Positions 33,744-43,600 of a DNA stretch of 64,000 nt are shown here, one piece after another. Location of the stretch: the NCBI GenBank assembly GCA_015179045.1, contig WHUZ01000074.1, forward strand, positions 186,001 through 250,000, in the 5' to 3' direction. Both the position numbers and the translations under genes were made by a program. The notes below the pieces were generated by a model. The model searched no databases. It was not told where the DNA came from and saw nothing but the letters and a program-made list of their open reading frames with translations. This DNA comes from Kalaharituber pfeilii. Lineage: Eukaryota > Ascomycota > Pezizomycetes > Pezizales > Pezizaceae. Within the stretch, counting starts at the first letter, position 1. Every line of letters starts with the position of its first letter.

Positions 33744-33974
33744 CAGAAAACCTTTTTTTTTCCCTGTTTTCATGACGCCACTGAGATTTTTCCCCTGTTC
33801 AAGTTTCGGATGATCAATTAATGAGTAGAATTAAGGATTTATTGCATTGGCGTACAATGCTATGTAATATCATGAATAGACTAAATAATATAGTATTAGT
33901 TGATCATCCGAAACTTGAACAGGGGAAAAATCTCAGTGGCGTCATGAAAACAGGGGAAAAAAAAAGGTTTTCTG
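33744..33974. mobile_element. MITE with long terminal inverted repeats, copy 2
   Basis: The ends are CAGAAAACC and its complement GGTTTTCTG. The inverted arms extend about 75 bp through CATGACGCCACTGAG and TTCGGATGATCAA. TTTA lies close to both ends and may be the target. The ~80-bp centre is AT-rich and non-coding. It is related to 2094-2302. Confidence 0.8.
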
Positions 33975-33984
33975 TTTATCGCCG

Positions 33985-34160
33985 GTAGACCCCAGCCCGT
34001 CGTGTGGCACCCCACCAATGACTTGGACTCCTACCCTTGCTGCATTCCTATATAAGTGTCGTTGGTGCCTGTCCACTTGGTTTGCCGGTCAAGTCCTTGT
34101 TCACTTGGCATGCCGGACTACAGTACCGCAGCTTACATTTCTATATATACTTGTATTTAC
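33985..34160 (+). repeat. Dispersed repeat shared with 61221-61410
   Basis: CCCCAGCCCGTCGTG, CACCCCACCAAT, ACTCCTACCCTTGC, GCATTCCTATATA, TGCCTGTCCACTT, CAAGTCCTTGTTCAC and GCAGCTTACAT occur in the same order at 61 kb. A TATA-containing block suggests a transposon or promoter-type terminus. Identity unknown. Confidence 0.55.
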
Positions 34161-34381
34161 AAGTTATATGCGCGGCCTTCGGCCGTATCTTATATTTCTT
34201 AACATGTGTTGATATTCTTTTTCCTCCTAATTTAAAAGACTATGATATACAATATTTGTAGTATAACATTCAATATTGCAGGTATGTATAGTTAATATTA
34301 ATGCCTGAATATGATTCTGTGAATGAACTCTTGATACACTAGCCTTGTAAAGGTGCCTATGGAAAAGACACGCCTCCGAAG

Positions 34382-35395
34382 ATCTATGATAGCTCGATAA
34401 ATGGCCGCTGAAATGGCTGCCAAAACGGCTACTGAAATCGATGATGAAATGGCTACCGAAATGGCAGCCGAAGTGGGCACCGAAATGACGACTGAAATGG
34501 CAGCTGAAATGGCCGCTGAAACGGCTACTTCAATAGCTACTGAAATGGCTGTTGAAATGACTGCTGAAATGGCTACCGAAATGGCTACTGAAATGGCTAG
34601 GGCTGGCCATGTCTGTCAAATTCAGCTCATTCCACCTCATCTCACGCCACCGGGTCGGCAGCTATACGTGTCAAATTCAGCTGATTCTGGCTCATCTCAC
34701 GCCGTCGGGCCGATCCTGCCCTGCCCGTCAAATTGACCTCATCTCATACCGTTGGGCCGTACCTGCTATATCTGTCAAGGTCACCTCAGCCATACGTATT
34801 AAATTAACCCTATCTTATGCCGTTGGATCGAGTCTTCCATGCCTGTCAAATTCATCTCACTCTACTTCATCTCGTAGCAGTGGGTGGAGCCTGCTATACC
34901 TGTGAAATTGAGCTCATTCTTCCTCACCCGAGGCCGTGGGGCCTGCCATCTATTAGATTCAACTCATTGTGGCACATCTCACGCCGTCAGGCCGCAGCTG
35001 TCATATCTATCCAATTCAGCGCTGGTCGACAGGGTAAGGCTCGGAGGGAAATGGTTGAGGATTAGCCCTTACGAACAGGACAGGGGACGGAAGTGACGCA
35101 CCTGTACAAGGGATCACCACCCGCACCATGCATTAGTGCCGCGGGAAACACATGTAGTTAGCCTTTTCTTTTTTCTTTCATTAATACAGAAACCTCGCCA
35201 TAGCCCGTTGGGCGGCCTGCGAGTATTGATATAAAAAAAATAAAAAATAAAAAAAAAAAAATTCAGCGCTGGTAGGGGAGACCTGTTATACTTGTTGAAT
35301 TAAGCTCAGGTTCCAGGAGTAGTTAGCACTTCAGCCCTTGAGCTTAGGCCCAAGCTATATCAAGTGCGACTGGGTTCAATCCGGCGGGAGGGGTA
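34382..35395. repeat. Right arm of the large inverted repeat
   Basis: In reverse complement it follows the order of the left arm: outer GCCGGATTGAACCCAGTCGC and GGGCCTAAGCTCAAGGGCTG (35335-35390), R57 array (34605-35026), and the inner 12-bp array (34400-34600). A 234-bp LINE B end was later inserted at 35027-35260. Confidence 0.7.
35027..35260 (+). mobile_element. 5'-truncated LINE B 3' end
   Basis: It carries about 165 bp of LINE 3' region, hairpin CCTCGCCATAGCCCGTTGGG, and an A-rich tail. A perfect 13-bp duplication ATTCAGCGCTGGT lies at 35014-35026 and 35261-35273. Confidence 0.87.
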
Positions 35396-35499
35396 ACCAG
35401 CAGTACCTACGACGAGTGGCCGCGATTCCTGTCACTTTATATTCAAGTAGAATCCCTACATCCCAGTTTTCCATTGCCCTAACCACTGCTTGATTCCGT

Positions 35500-36848
35500 T
35501 AGAAACTTATAGAGTTATAGACATCTTGAGGGTACAGGAGATTCAAATAATACAGGGTGTCAGGGTCTACCCGCGAAGGGGATATCCACCCATATTGACC
35601 TGTACAGCTGCTGGTGACAATTCGGCCTGATCAACCGATACGACAACAACCACCTCAGGACGAGCGTTTGGAAGCGACTCCACAACCACAACGTCCCCCC
35701 CGCTGAAATCTACATAGATCGAAAGCGCTCAGCGAGCTGAGTCTTTTGATCTAATTCTTATTCTCAAATACCCGACAGAGCGAGTTTCCCCCGAGGGGAG
35801 AATTTCTGAGATCCCATCAGCTCACCACCACCGTTGCCAACACATCGACCACACCACCCCGGCGCCAAGCTCCAATAGACAACCAAGCGACCAATAAGAT
35901 GCCGCCGAAACAGACTGTACCGCTTACCCCTCCCCAGACCCAGACGTCGGGAGCAGCCGAGAGGCTAGCGGAGTTCAACAGACGACAGCGGGAGCTCAAC
36001 AAACGATGGCAAGCGCCCCCACCTCCACCACCGCCTCCACAGCCACTGGGGTTCAGCCCCATCACGACAATAGACATCCCGTCGAGCCCGCCACACTTGG
36101 GGCTCAGCCAGATCACGTGCGTAGACACAGCGCCGGAGGAACCAACACCAGAAGCTCTCAGCTTCAACTACTACGTGCTACTTTCGGAGGAACCAGTCTC
36201 CGAAGAGGTGGCACCCAAGAAGACCAGGACTTCGACCCCCCCAAAAAGACAACCCCGAGGAGAAAGAGGACAAGGAAGACGAGGAAGAACCCTGCCTCGG
36301 TCGAAGCACAGGCGGCTTCTCCAGCCCCTGAAATACCGTCACCGAACCCCACCCCGACCCCGACACCCGCCCCCGCCACCCCCGCCCCCACTGCCGCACC
36401 ACCACGCCCCAGCAATCAGACCCCACGCACCACCCGAACCTCCCCCCGTTTCACGCAGGGCATCGTCATACATGGCGTTGCACTAAGGAAAGACTTGGAG
36501 AAGGTTAGGAAGTGGTTGGAAGAAGACAACATGGAGTTAGATAAGAAGACAACGGGCATAAGATGGCTGCGGAGGAAGCAGACACTAGAGGAGGAAGGGA
36601 AGAAGACAAGCTCCGTCGTGGTATACACAAAGACAAGGGTGGAGACTGGGAAAGTCAGACTTGGGGGAAGTGGCTGAGATCGGAGAAGTACGAGCCAAAC
36701 AGGAAAAGGGAATAGATAGGCTCGGACCCCGGTCCAAATACCTGTACTTAGTGCTTTTTTCCTTTGTTAGTTAGTCTTTATATATATACCTCGCCATAGC
36801 CCACAGGGCGGCATGCGAGTAATGAAATAAAAAAAAAAAAAAAAAAAT
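35500..36848 (+). mobile_element. Internally deleted LINE with a third type of ORF1 and a LINE B-type 3' end
   Basis: A 5' region at about 35500-35898 leads into an ORF1 start at 35899. After about 800 bp of ORF1 the sequence passes directly to a short 3' UTR and the LINE B-type hairpin CCTCGCCATAGCCCACAGGG and poly(A) (to 36848). Endonuclease, reverse transcriptase and RNase H are all missing. The ORF1 differs from those of LINE A and LINE B. The left boundary is approximate and no duplication was found. Confidence 0.6.
35899..36710 (+). pseudogene. LINE ORF1 fragment, frameshifted
   Basis: The start MPPKQTVPLTPPQTQTSG opens a P-rich frame (35899-36486). The second half of the protein lies in the next frame (to 36677): SPRFTQGIVIHGVALRKDLE, KVRKWLEED, GIRWLRRK and TSSVVVYTKTRV, a block typical of the folded part of Tad-type ORF1 proteins. 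A further shift gives KWLRSEKYEPNRKRE and a stop. At least two frameshifts and the loss of zinc knuckles make it non-functional. Confidence 0.6.
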
Positions 36849-37185
36849 GGCAGTCTAATAAGTGGCCTATGGAGTGTCCTTTGCGCCCTACCATGGCGAA
36901 TAGCTGCAAGCGGGGTCACATGATAATAAAAAAAAAAAAAAAGAGTGACCTTTGCAACGGTGTAGACTTCATCTCAATTGAGCAATGTCCTAATAGGGCA
37001 TTTTAGGCATGCTGTGATATTGCCAAATTCAGATAATTGACTGCCTTGAAGATGTTAGGCATATCAGGTGTCTTAAGCATATTCAATGCACGCATAAGAT
37101 ATTAGGCATATTGAGTATATCAAGTATATAGAGTATGAAAGATTGGGCATGTTGAGTATGTTGAGCGTGCACTTCTCACTAACCC
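36849..37185 (-). repeat. Inverted copy of the 5582-6040 segment
   Basis: It reads as the reverse complement of 5582-6040 (GGCAGTCTAATAAGTGGCC to CTCAACATACTCAACATG...). It lacks the insertion found at 5611-5677 and carries one at 36885-36942. Confidence 0.75.
36885..36942 (+). mobile_element. Solo LINE A 3'-hairpin insertion
   Basis: Starts GCCCTACCATGGCG and ends GGTCACATGATAAT plus A-run. Flanks GAGTGTCCTTTGC (36872) and GAGTGACCTTTGC (36943) are a 13-bp duplication with one mismatch. The T-run and TTATTATCATRTSAC at about 5947-5975 in the inverted paralogue look like the decayed remains of the same insertion, so it probably predates the duplication. Confidence 0.75.
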
Positions 37186-37349
37186 TAACCAATATCTCCA
37201 ATATACATGAAGTTGTACTCGGGTACATGCGAGCCCGCCACCCTTGAAAACTCTGCATATTAGCGCACGCCACTGGCGATCCGCTTACCGTACAAGGAAC
37301 TACCTGTCCCTGAGCGGACAGGTAAAAAGTACCTGTCCGGAGTCATCCC

Positions 37350-37885
37350 GGGCCCTATCTGACAGCACGAGAGCAGGCAGAATGAGCTAAACTTGACAGG
37401 TTTGGCAGGCCCTATTCGACGGCGTGAGATGAGGCAGAATGGGGTGAATTTCACACGAATTGCAGCCCCGACCTGACGGCATGGCCCTGCCATGGCGGAC
37501 AGCTGCATGCGGGGTCATGTGAAAAAAAAAAAAACCTGACGGCATGGGTTGAATTTGACACGTGTAGCTGGCCCAACCCGATGATGCAAGATGAGGTGGA
37601 ATGAGCTGAATTTGACAGGCATGACCGCCCTAGCCGTAACCATTCTATTTCCGTAGCCGTTTTAGCAGCCATTTCAGTAGCCATTTCAGTAGCCATTTCG
37701 GTAGCCATTTCATATTAACTCACATAAGAGCCAGAAAACAAATGCGCGCTAGTTCGGTCTTGGCAGAATTCAGGCGCCATTGATCGCGCTAGCGTGCGGT
37801 TCGTGCAATCTTGGCACCATGAATGCAATTATACATGCCAGCTGTAACGGAGGTGGTAAACGTAGAGATTACTGTCCGCCAGTTA
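37350..37885 (+). repeat. Direct duplicate of 32360-33030
   Basis: The order R57 units, CACGTGTAGCTGGCCC, 12-bp array, TTAACTCACATAAGAGC, CTAGTTCGGTCTTGGCAGAA and CTGTAACGGAGGTGG matches 32.4-33.0 kb, with a shorter 12-bp array. It ends where the 21-bp minisatellite begins. Confidence 0.75.
37485..37533 (+). mobile_element. Solo LINE A 3'-hairpin insertion
   Basis: Starts exactly CCCTGCCATGGCGGAC and ends GGTCATGTG plus 12 A. The 14-bp duplication ACCTGACGGCATGG is perfect (37471-37484 and 37534-37547). The paralogous site at about 32473-32485 is empty. Confidence 0.88.
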
Positions 37886-38064
37886 TTTTACCCGACGTGC
37901 TTTGGCAGTCGCCCGCAATGCCAAGCGTCGGGCGACGCAGTTGCAACCCTTCTTGCTTGTCGGGCAACACTTTCTGCTTGTCGGGTGGCAGTTTTTGGTT
38001 GTCGGGCGACTCTCTTTGGCTATCGGGCAACCTTTTTTACTTGTCGGGCGACCCTTTTTGCTTG

Positions 38065-38128
38065 TTTTTTTTTTTTTTTTTTTTTTTTTATATCAGTACT
38101 CGCATGCCACCCTTTGGGCTATGGCGAG
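38065..38128 (-). mobile_element. Solo LINE B 3'-hairpin insertion in the minisatellite
   Basis: A T-run, then the complement of CTCGCCATAGCCCAAAGGGT, flanked by CTTTTTGCTTG at 38054-38064 and 38129-38139. It has the unusual variant GTACTGATAT, shared with the next copy. Confidence 0.85.
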
Positions 38129-38265
38129 CTTTTTGCTTGTCGGGCGACCCTGTTTGGTTGTCGGGCGACTCTCTTTGGTTGTCGGGCGACTCTATATGGC
38201 TGTCGGGTGGCAGTTTTAGGCTGTCGGGCGACCATTTTTACATGTCGGGCGACCCTCTTTGCTTG

Positions 38266-38323
38266 TTTTTTTTTTTTTTTTTTTATATCAGTACTCGCAT
38301 GCCGTCCTTTGGGCTATGGCGAG
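38266..38323 (-). mobile_element. Solo LINE B 3'-hairpin, second copy in the minisatellite
   Basis: Nearly identical to 38065-38128, including the GTACTGATAT variant. The flanking target is the same (CTCTTTGCTTG and CTTTTTGCTTG). It is more likely a copy made by array duplication than an independent insertion. Confidence 0.8.
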
Positions 38324-38429
38324 CTTTTTGCTTGTCGGGCGACCCATCTTACTTGTCGGGCGGCTCTATTTGGCTGTCGGGTGGCAGTTTTTGGCTGTCG
38401 GGCGCTTGTCGGGCGACCTCTTCGGTTGT

Positions 38430-38625
38430 CGGGCGACACTGTCGGGTGCTAATTTTGTATGCACCCGACACATCCGGTAGGTGTTTACTGCAAACAAAAA
38501 CTTCGCCTGACCCTCTTCAGTTGTCGGGCGACTCTCTTTGCTTGTCGGGCGACACTGTCGGGTGCTAATTTTGTATGCACCCGACACGTCCGGTAGGTGT
38601 TTACTGCAAACAAAAACTTTACCTA
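38430..38625 (+). repeat. Tandem duplication of a ~116-bp block
   Basis: GACACTGTCGGGTGCTAATT, TTGTATGCACCCGACAC, CCGGTAGGTGTTTACTGC and AAACAAAAACTT occur at about 38433-38506 and again at 38549-38620, separated by 21-bp units. GTCGGGTGC and GCACCCGAC form a short hairpin in each copy. Confidence 0.7.
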
Positions 38626-38955
38626 ACAGGGAGTACTGGCCACTGAATATACATAAGGATAAGTGCAGAATAAGGGACAAGCGGACTACGAGTGTGGGGG
38701 AGAAACAAATGTCAACACACCTAGCCTTCGAGCTCGAAAGGGTTGAATACCCGGAGGGCTGGAAAAATGGGAGAACGCGGATAACAGGGGGTGGATCGAG
38801 AGGGCAGGAAAATAGAGAGGAATTAGACATGCTCGAGAAGCTGTTCTACTCCATAAAAGTGTAAGGGAAGGGAGACATGGGAGGGAAGCTGGAGGCGTTT
38901 AGACCCAGGAGGCCCCGCCATGGCGAAGAGCTGTTAGCGTGGTAACGTGATATTG

Positions 38956-38986
<31 letters not shown>
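38626..38986 (+). mobile_element. 5'-truncated diverged LINE A 3' end
   Basis: The frame THLAFELERVEYPEGW... ELDMLEKLFYSIKV and stop at about 38863 is the diverged C terminus of LINE A ORF2 (compare AHLAFQC...ELERFFSGIRF at 31.7 kb). A 3' hairpin CCCCGCCATGGCGAAG and a poly(A) of about 30 follow. The zinc finger cysteines are mostly lost. Confidence 0.7.
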
Positions 38987-38988
<2 letters not shown>

Positions 38989-39540
38989 TACGAGTAGTTA
39001 TCGGTCTACTTACACGTCATTATAGTATCAAACCAAACCTGTAAAGAGTTGGGATAATAAATGATCCAGATTGTAAGCCCGGGAATGTATACCAGCTCAA
39101 ATGAAAAAACATTTCGAATTCCGCGATGGTCTAGTCAGGTGCATGCGAGATGACACATCGACTTTGAACTACTATATCATTCAATGCAGCAGGTTCCATC
39201 AGTAGATACTGTACAAGTTGAAGATGTTATTTACATTTGCATCTACGGCCATAGACTGAAGAAAACGAGGCATCCCGTCCGCTCTGCCATATCTAAGCTT
39301 CAGATCGCCAAGCTAGTACTACAGTGGGTGACCATGTGGGAATCCTTGGTGCCGTAGATTGACCAACCTTTTTCTTTTTCTCTGCAAGTCTTGCCATATA
39401 TATTTATGGTCACAACGCTCTATTCTTTAGCTGTTGAAAATCTAGACCCATAGCAACTAAATTGATTTACCGCTATCATCTACATTATATTCTAGTAAAA
39501 CACTCAAAATAGTGGGCCTGAAGGGGTATTCAACAGCTTT

Positions 39541-39670
39541 TTTTTTTTTTTTTTCTTAATATCATTACTCGTATGCCGCCCTTCGGGCTATGACGAGGTT
39601 TAGTTACATGATAGGGAAAAGGGAAATAATAGAGAGTAATTGCATGCCCTTTATCAAGAAGTATGGAGGA
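39541..39670 (-). mobile_element. Short LINE B 3'-end insertion
   Basis: A T-run, then the complement of the hairpin CTCGTCATAGCCCGAAGGGC and about 70 bp of 3' UTR. GTATTCAACAGCTTT (39526) and GTATTCAACTGCTTT (39671) form a 15-bp duplication with one mismatch. The outer stem has changed from CTCGC/GCGAG to CTCGT/ACGAG, keeping pairing. Confidence 0.82.
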
Positions 39671-40137
39671 GTATTCAACTGCTTTTTATATCACATAGCC
39701 CCGCTTGCAGCTGTTTTGATGCCGGTGGATCAGCATGGTGTTACTCAAACGGTCATACCTACTCTCGTAGGTCATACCCATCTTTGATGAAACTAAACCC
39801 GCTTAGATAATTTATCAGGTAACTACACCCCAGGATTCTATCATTCGCCTCCAAAAGAGCTGTACGGACTACACATGTTTTTTCCTACAACACTCCATTT
39901 TCGCGTGGTTGGACCGGAACTGTGGTCCTGAAAACGTATACACGTCGCAAAACATTCCGACTGGTATAGCGAGGTAAAGTCAAAAACAAGATCCCTTCAG
40001 ATACTTCCACTACTAAGTTAACGAATATAATCAATATACCCAATCCTCCGTCGTGTTACCGCGTCAATGTCCAGAAAAAATATTTCACGACAAGCACAAT
40101 CAATATAAGGAAGGATGAAACTGATAAACTAGTGGGA

Positions 40138-40590
40138 AAAAAAAAAAAAAAAAAAAAAAAAAAAACAAAGATAGGGAACAAGACAATTCGCAAATCCTGA
40201 GCCCGTCACCTTTACCGCAAGTAGATCCAAAAACATCGCTCAATCAGCACTGAGAAAAAGAAAAAGAAAAATAGGGAACAAGACAATTCGCAAATCCTGA
40301 GCCCGTCACCTTTACCGCAAGTAGATCCAAAACATCGCTCAATCAGCACTGAGAAAAAGAAAAAGAAAAATAGGGAACAAGACAATTCGTAAATCCTGAG
40401 CCCGTCACCTTTACCGCAAGTAGATCCAAAAACATCGCTCAATCAGCACTGATAAAACAAACAAAAAAAAAAAAGAGAAGCAGGACAATTCGTAGATCCT
40501 GAGCCCGTCAAACTTTACCGCAAGTATTCAACTGTAGATCCAAAAACAAAATCTTTCCATCGTTTCAATCAGCACTGATATAAAAGGATC
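40138..40590. repeat. ~100-bp tandem repeat, four units, downstream of the giant gene
   Basis: After an A-run at 40138-40165, the unit TAGGGAACAAGACAATTCGC... CAATCAGCACTGAGAAAAAG starts at 40172, 40272 and 40371 (periods 100 and 99 bp), with a diverged fourth unit at about 40470. It ends about 70 bp before the stop codon of the 40658-48044 gene, so it lies in or near the 3' UTR. Confidence 0.85.
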
Positions 40591-40657
40591 CAGGTACCAA
40601 ATAACTGGGCCTACTCACATGCGCAAGCCTTTCCTCTCTTTGCCCGTATAACTACAT

Positions 40658-43600
40658 CTATGCTGCGCCCGCAGTCCCCATCATCGGTGGCGCGACATAC
40701 AAATTTTGCAACCCCCCCACTAATCTGACTGGCACACTCCCATCTATCGTTCCGTCACCCCACCCCATCGCCTTCGCCCACCCTCCAGCTGCCAATGCAC
40801 CCGCTCCTACACCTAGAGCCGGGCTAGTCCAAGCGTGTTGTACGTCCTCCCACGCCTTCACCGTTGGTGGGTCGGTCGGGGTGATTGGGAGCCATACTGG
40901 GTTCTCCTGTGCGGTTGAGTTCGGGAATGGGGGAGGGATTGGTAGGACGTCCTCCAACTGTGACTTCACCGCGTCGAAGACGGGGATGAGGTCCTGACTG
41001 AGTTTGGGTGGAGGAGGAACAAAGAGAATGCCCGTCATGAGAGGGACAGTGGGCCCACTGGGGTCAAGCAGCGCGTTAGAGTTCTTAAGAGGGTCCTGGT
41101 TTTCGTTATCTGTGCATCCTCATGTGTTAGCGAATATGCATCATGGATCGGAGATTGTCATATGGTTTATGCAAACAGGTAGGTGCTTACATTGATCCCA
41201 GAGTGCTGTTGGCACTGAGCTTATCACTGGCCTCAGTTCCCACGGCGGCTCATAACCTTCCCCGGGAGTAATCATGTCCACATTCACTACGCTCGTCATT
41301 GCTTGCGTCAGGTGCATTGGCCTGGAGTAAATGGGGGACGTTTTCGGCGCCTCGGGGGCGTTGAGGGTGATTTTATCTCGACTCCTTGGGTACACGACAG
41401 CGGCGCTCATAGCAAAAACTGCAGAGATAGTGAACATGAACGTTCCTGCCTTGACCTCCCAAATTTGGGTATCATCCTCCTCCTCTTCCTCCTCCTCCTC
41501 AATCTCCACGATGCGACTACGTGACACGGTAGTTGGCTTCTTCGATGGTGGCGGCGAGGACGGAATAAGCCCGCTCTTGCACGCAAAGAGGTGCGGCAAT
41601 GGGGTGGAGCCGGCCATCGCGCTGGGACTCCCCTTCTGCAGTACGAGATCGCAAAATGCGGGGAGCGACGCCGGGCGCGAGTCGGGAGTGTTGTCGGACC
41701 CAAAGTGGATGTCGAACCCAAACACCCAGAAGTTGACGTGCACGTTGCCGGAGATAGGTGGGCCCTGCATATACAGCGTTGCGCCAATCTCAATGCTAAT
41801 GTGGATCGTTACAAACCACAAGTCCAGCGTGAAGCGCACTCCGACGCTGACACCGCCCTGTGCGTAGAATGCGAAGGGGTGGTAGTTGATGAGGAAGTCT
41901 GCGAAGGCGTCGAAGAAGGCCTTGAGGACGCCCACGCTCAGCGAGGCGTGCAGCAATCCCCCTGCCATGCATACCTTCGGTGTAATCGCGAAGTAAGCCT
42001 GACCAGTAATAGACAGCGGCCCAAGTGACCAGCTGATTTGGAGGCGCGGAGGGCGTGGGTACTGCACCGGCGGGGTGTAAGCCTGGTGGTATCCACCGAG
42101 GGTGAAGACCCAGTCCCCCTTGGTCTGCTGCGGGCCGTCCTTGAACCAGTAGTATAGTGCAAACCCACCGGAAAGATGGCACATGGGGTCGAGGATGAAC
42201 GACGACGGGGCCAGTTGGGCTTCGAACTTGGCTACGCCCTTGCCAAAATCTATGCTCGCTAGGATGCCGAGCTCCACATGCGCGATCTTGAACTCGGAGT
42301 CGGTCTTTGGCACGTCTGCAACCGCGACGGCGTAGATTCCCAGCTTTACCTCGGGGTCCCACTCCACAACAAGCACCGCTGATATCGCGAGCATCTGGAA
42401 GGCCGAGACTGTGAGGCCAGCGGCAACCCAGAACGATGAGTCCTGCGGTGCGAACCACTTGGAGTTGATTAGCGCCTTAAGGGTGTCTAGCGCGGTGTCG
42501 CCTGTGACTTCGGGCATGTGGAGGAACGGGAAGCTCGGGACCTCTGCGATGGTCGGCAATGTCAGCGAGTTGTTGTACCCGAAACCACCAGTTACTCCTG
42601 AGATTGTGGCAAACTCAAGCGTAATGAGTGGGCCCTCAAGCTGGGCAAACACGAACGTGGTGGTGAACTTGTCTTGGGTTGTTGGATTGGTGAGCTTCCC
42701 GTACCCGCCTGCAGCCAGAAACTGCCACTCCTTGAACGCAATATCCACTCCGCCCGCGTAGTAGTCATCGTCGTCCACCTTCTGGTGGAAGAGGCCTCCG
42801 GCAATGGTCAGCGGATCCCGGTCGAAGGATGCCGTGAGCCCCTCTAGCGTGAAACTTGGTTTGGGGAAGTTCGTCAGAATGTCATAGCCCTTTGCGAAGA
42901 AGAGGTCGATGCTGAAACCTTGCAATGCCATCCCAATCGGGCCGATGAGCACGGAGGCGTCGATACAGATGTAGAGAGTGCTGTTGCTGAACTTGACGCC
43001 CACGTTCGAGATTGAGAATGGCCCAATGGACTTTTTGAGGGCTGTCTTTGTGGTGCCGCTTCCCGCGTCCGCAGGGTTGGGTTCAGGATCGTCCTCTTCC
43101 GCCACGACTAATTCCGACCCAGTGGGACCAGCAGAGGTTTCCGGTGCTGGCGGCCTTCGAGAGCGCACGACTGCACCATGGCCCTCAGTGTAAATCAACC
43201 GGGCATGGTTCCTCATTGCCTCGGTAGGAGATGGAACACTGGAACCTGGTGCCGGTTTTGCAAACACATAATCCATCACAACGTGCTGTTTCCCGCCCTG
43301 GTCCTTCAAAACCAATACAAAATGGCACCCAGCCTCCACAAGTACGTCGCTGTCCTTATAGTCCGTCTCCTTCTTGTTCAGCTTGTAAAAGATCGGGTCG
43401 CCTTTGAGCACGCCGTTGTTCAGCATGTTGACCTCGGCTTTGGTAAACCCGGCCGGGCTGCCCTCTGCTGTGGTCTTGGATCCATCCTGCACCCACATGA
43501 AGTACATCTCGTCGAAGGGCGGGGAGATTTTCCCGACCAGTGGAATGTCGATCTCGAGGGTTGGGATCTTGTTGATTTCGATGCGCAGGAAGCGCTTTGA

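Larger units (their letters stand above)
37930..38430 (+). repeat. 21-bp minisatellite (TTGTCGGGCGACTCTCTTTGG)
   Basis: About 17 units give the frame the periodic peptides CRATLFG or WLSGDSL. Two LINE B tails interrupt it (38065-38128, 38266-38323). The long frames here are repeat by-products and not genes. Confidence 0.85.

Noticed and set aside
34401..34736. Frame encoding EMATEMAAE-type repeats
   Set aside because: It is a by-product of the 12-bp array, which also occurs in inverted and direct copies nearby with no consistent frame.
37780..38568. 262-codon and overlapping frames with periodic CRATLFG / WLSGDSL peptides
   Set aside because: They are created by the 21-bp minisatellite and run through LINE B tails. 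All three frames are open, which points to repeat structure and not coding.
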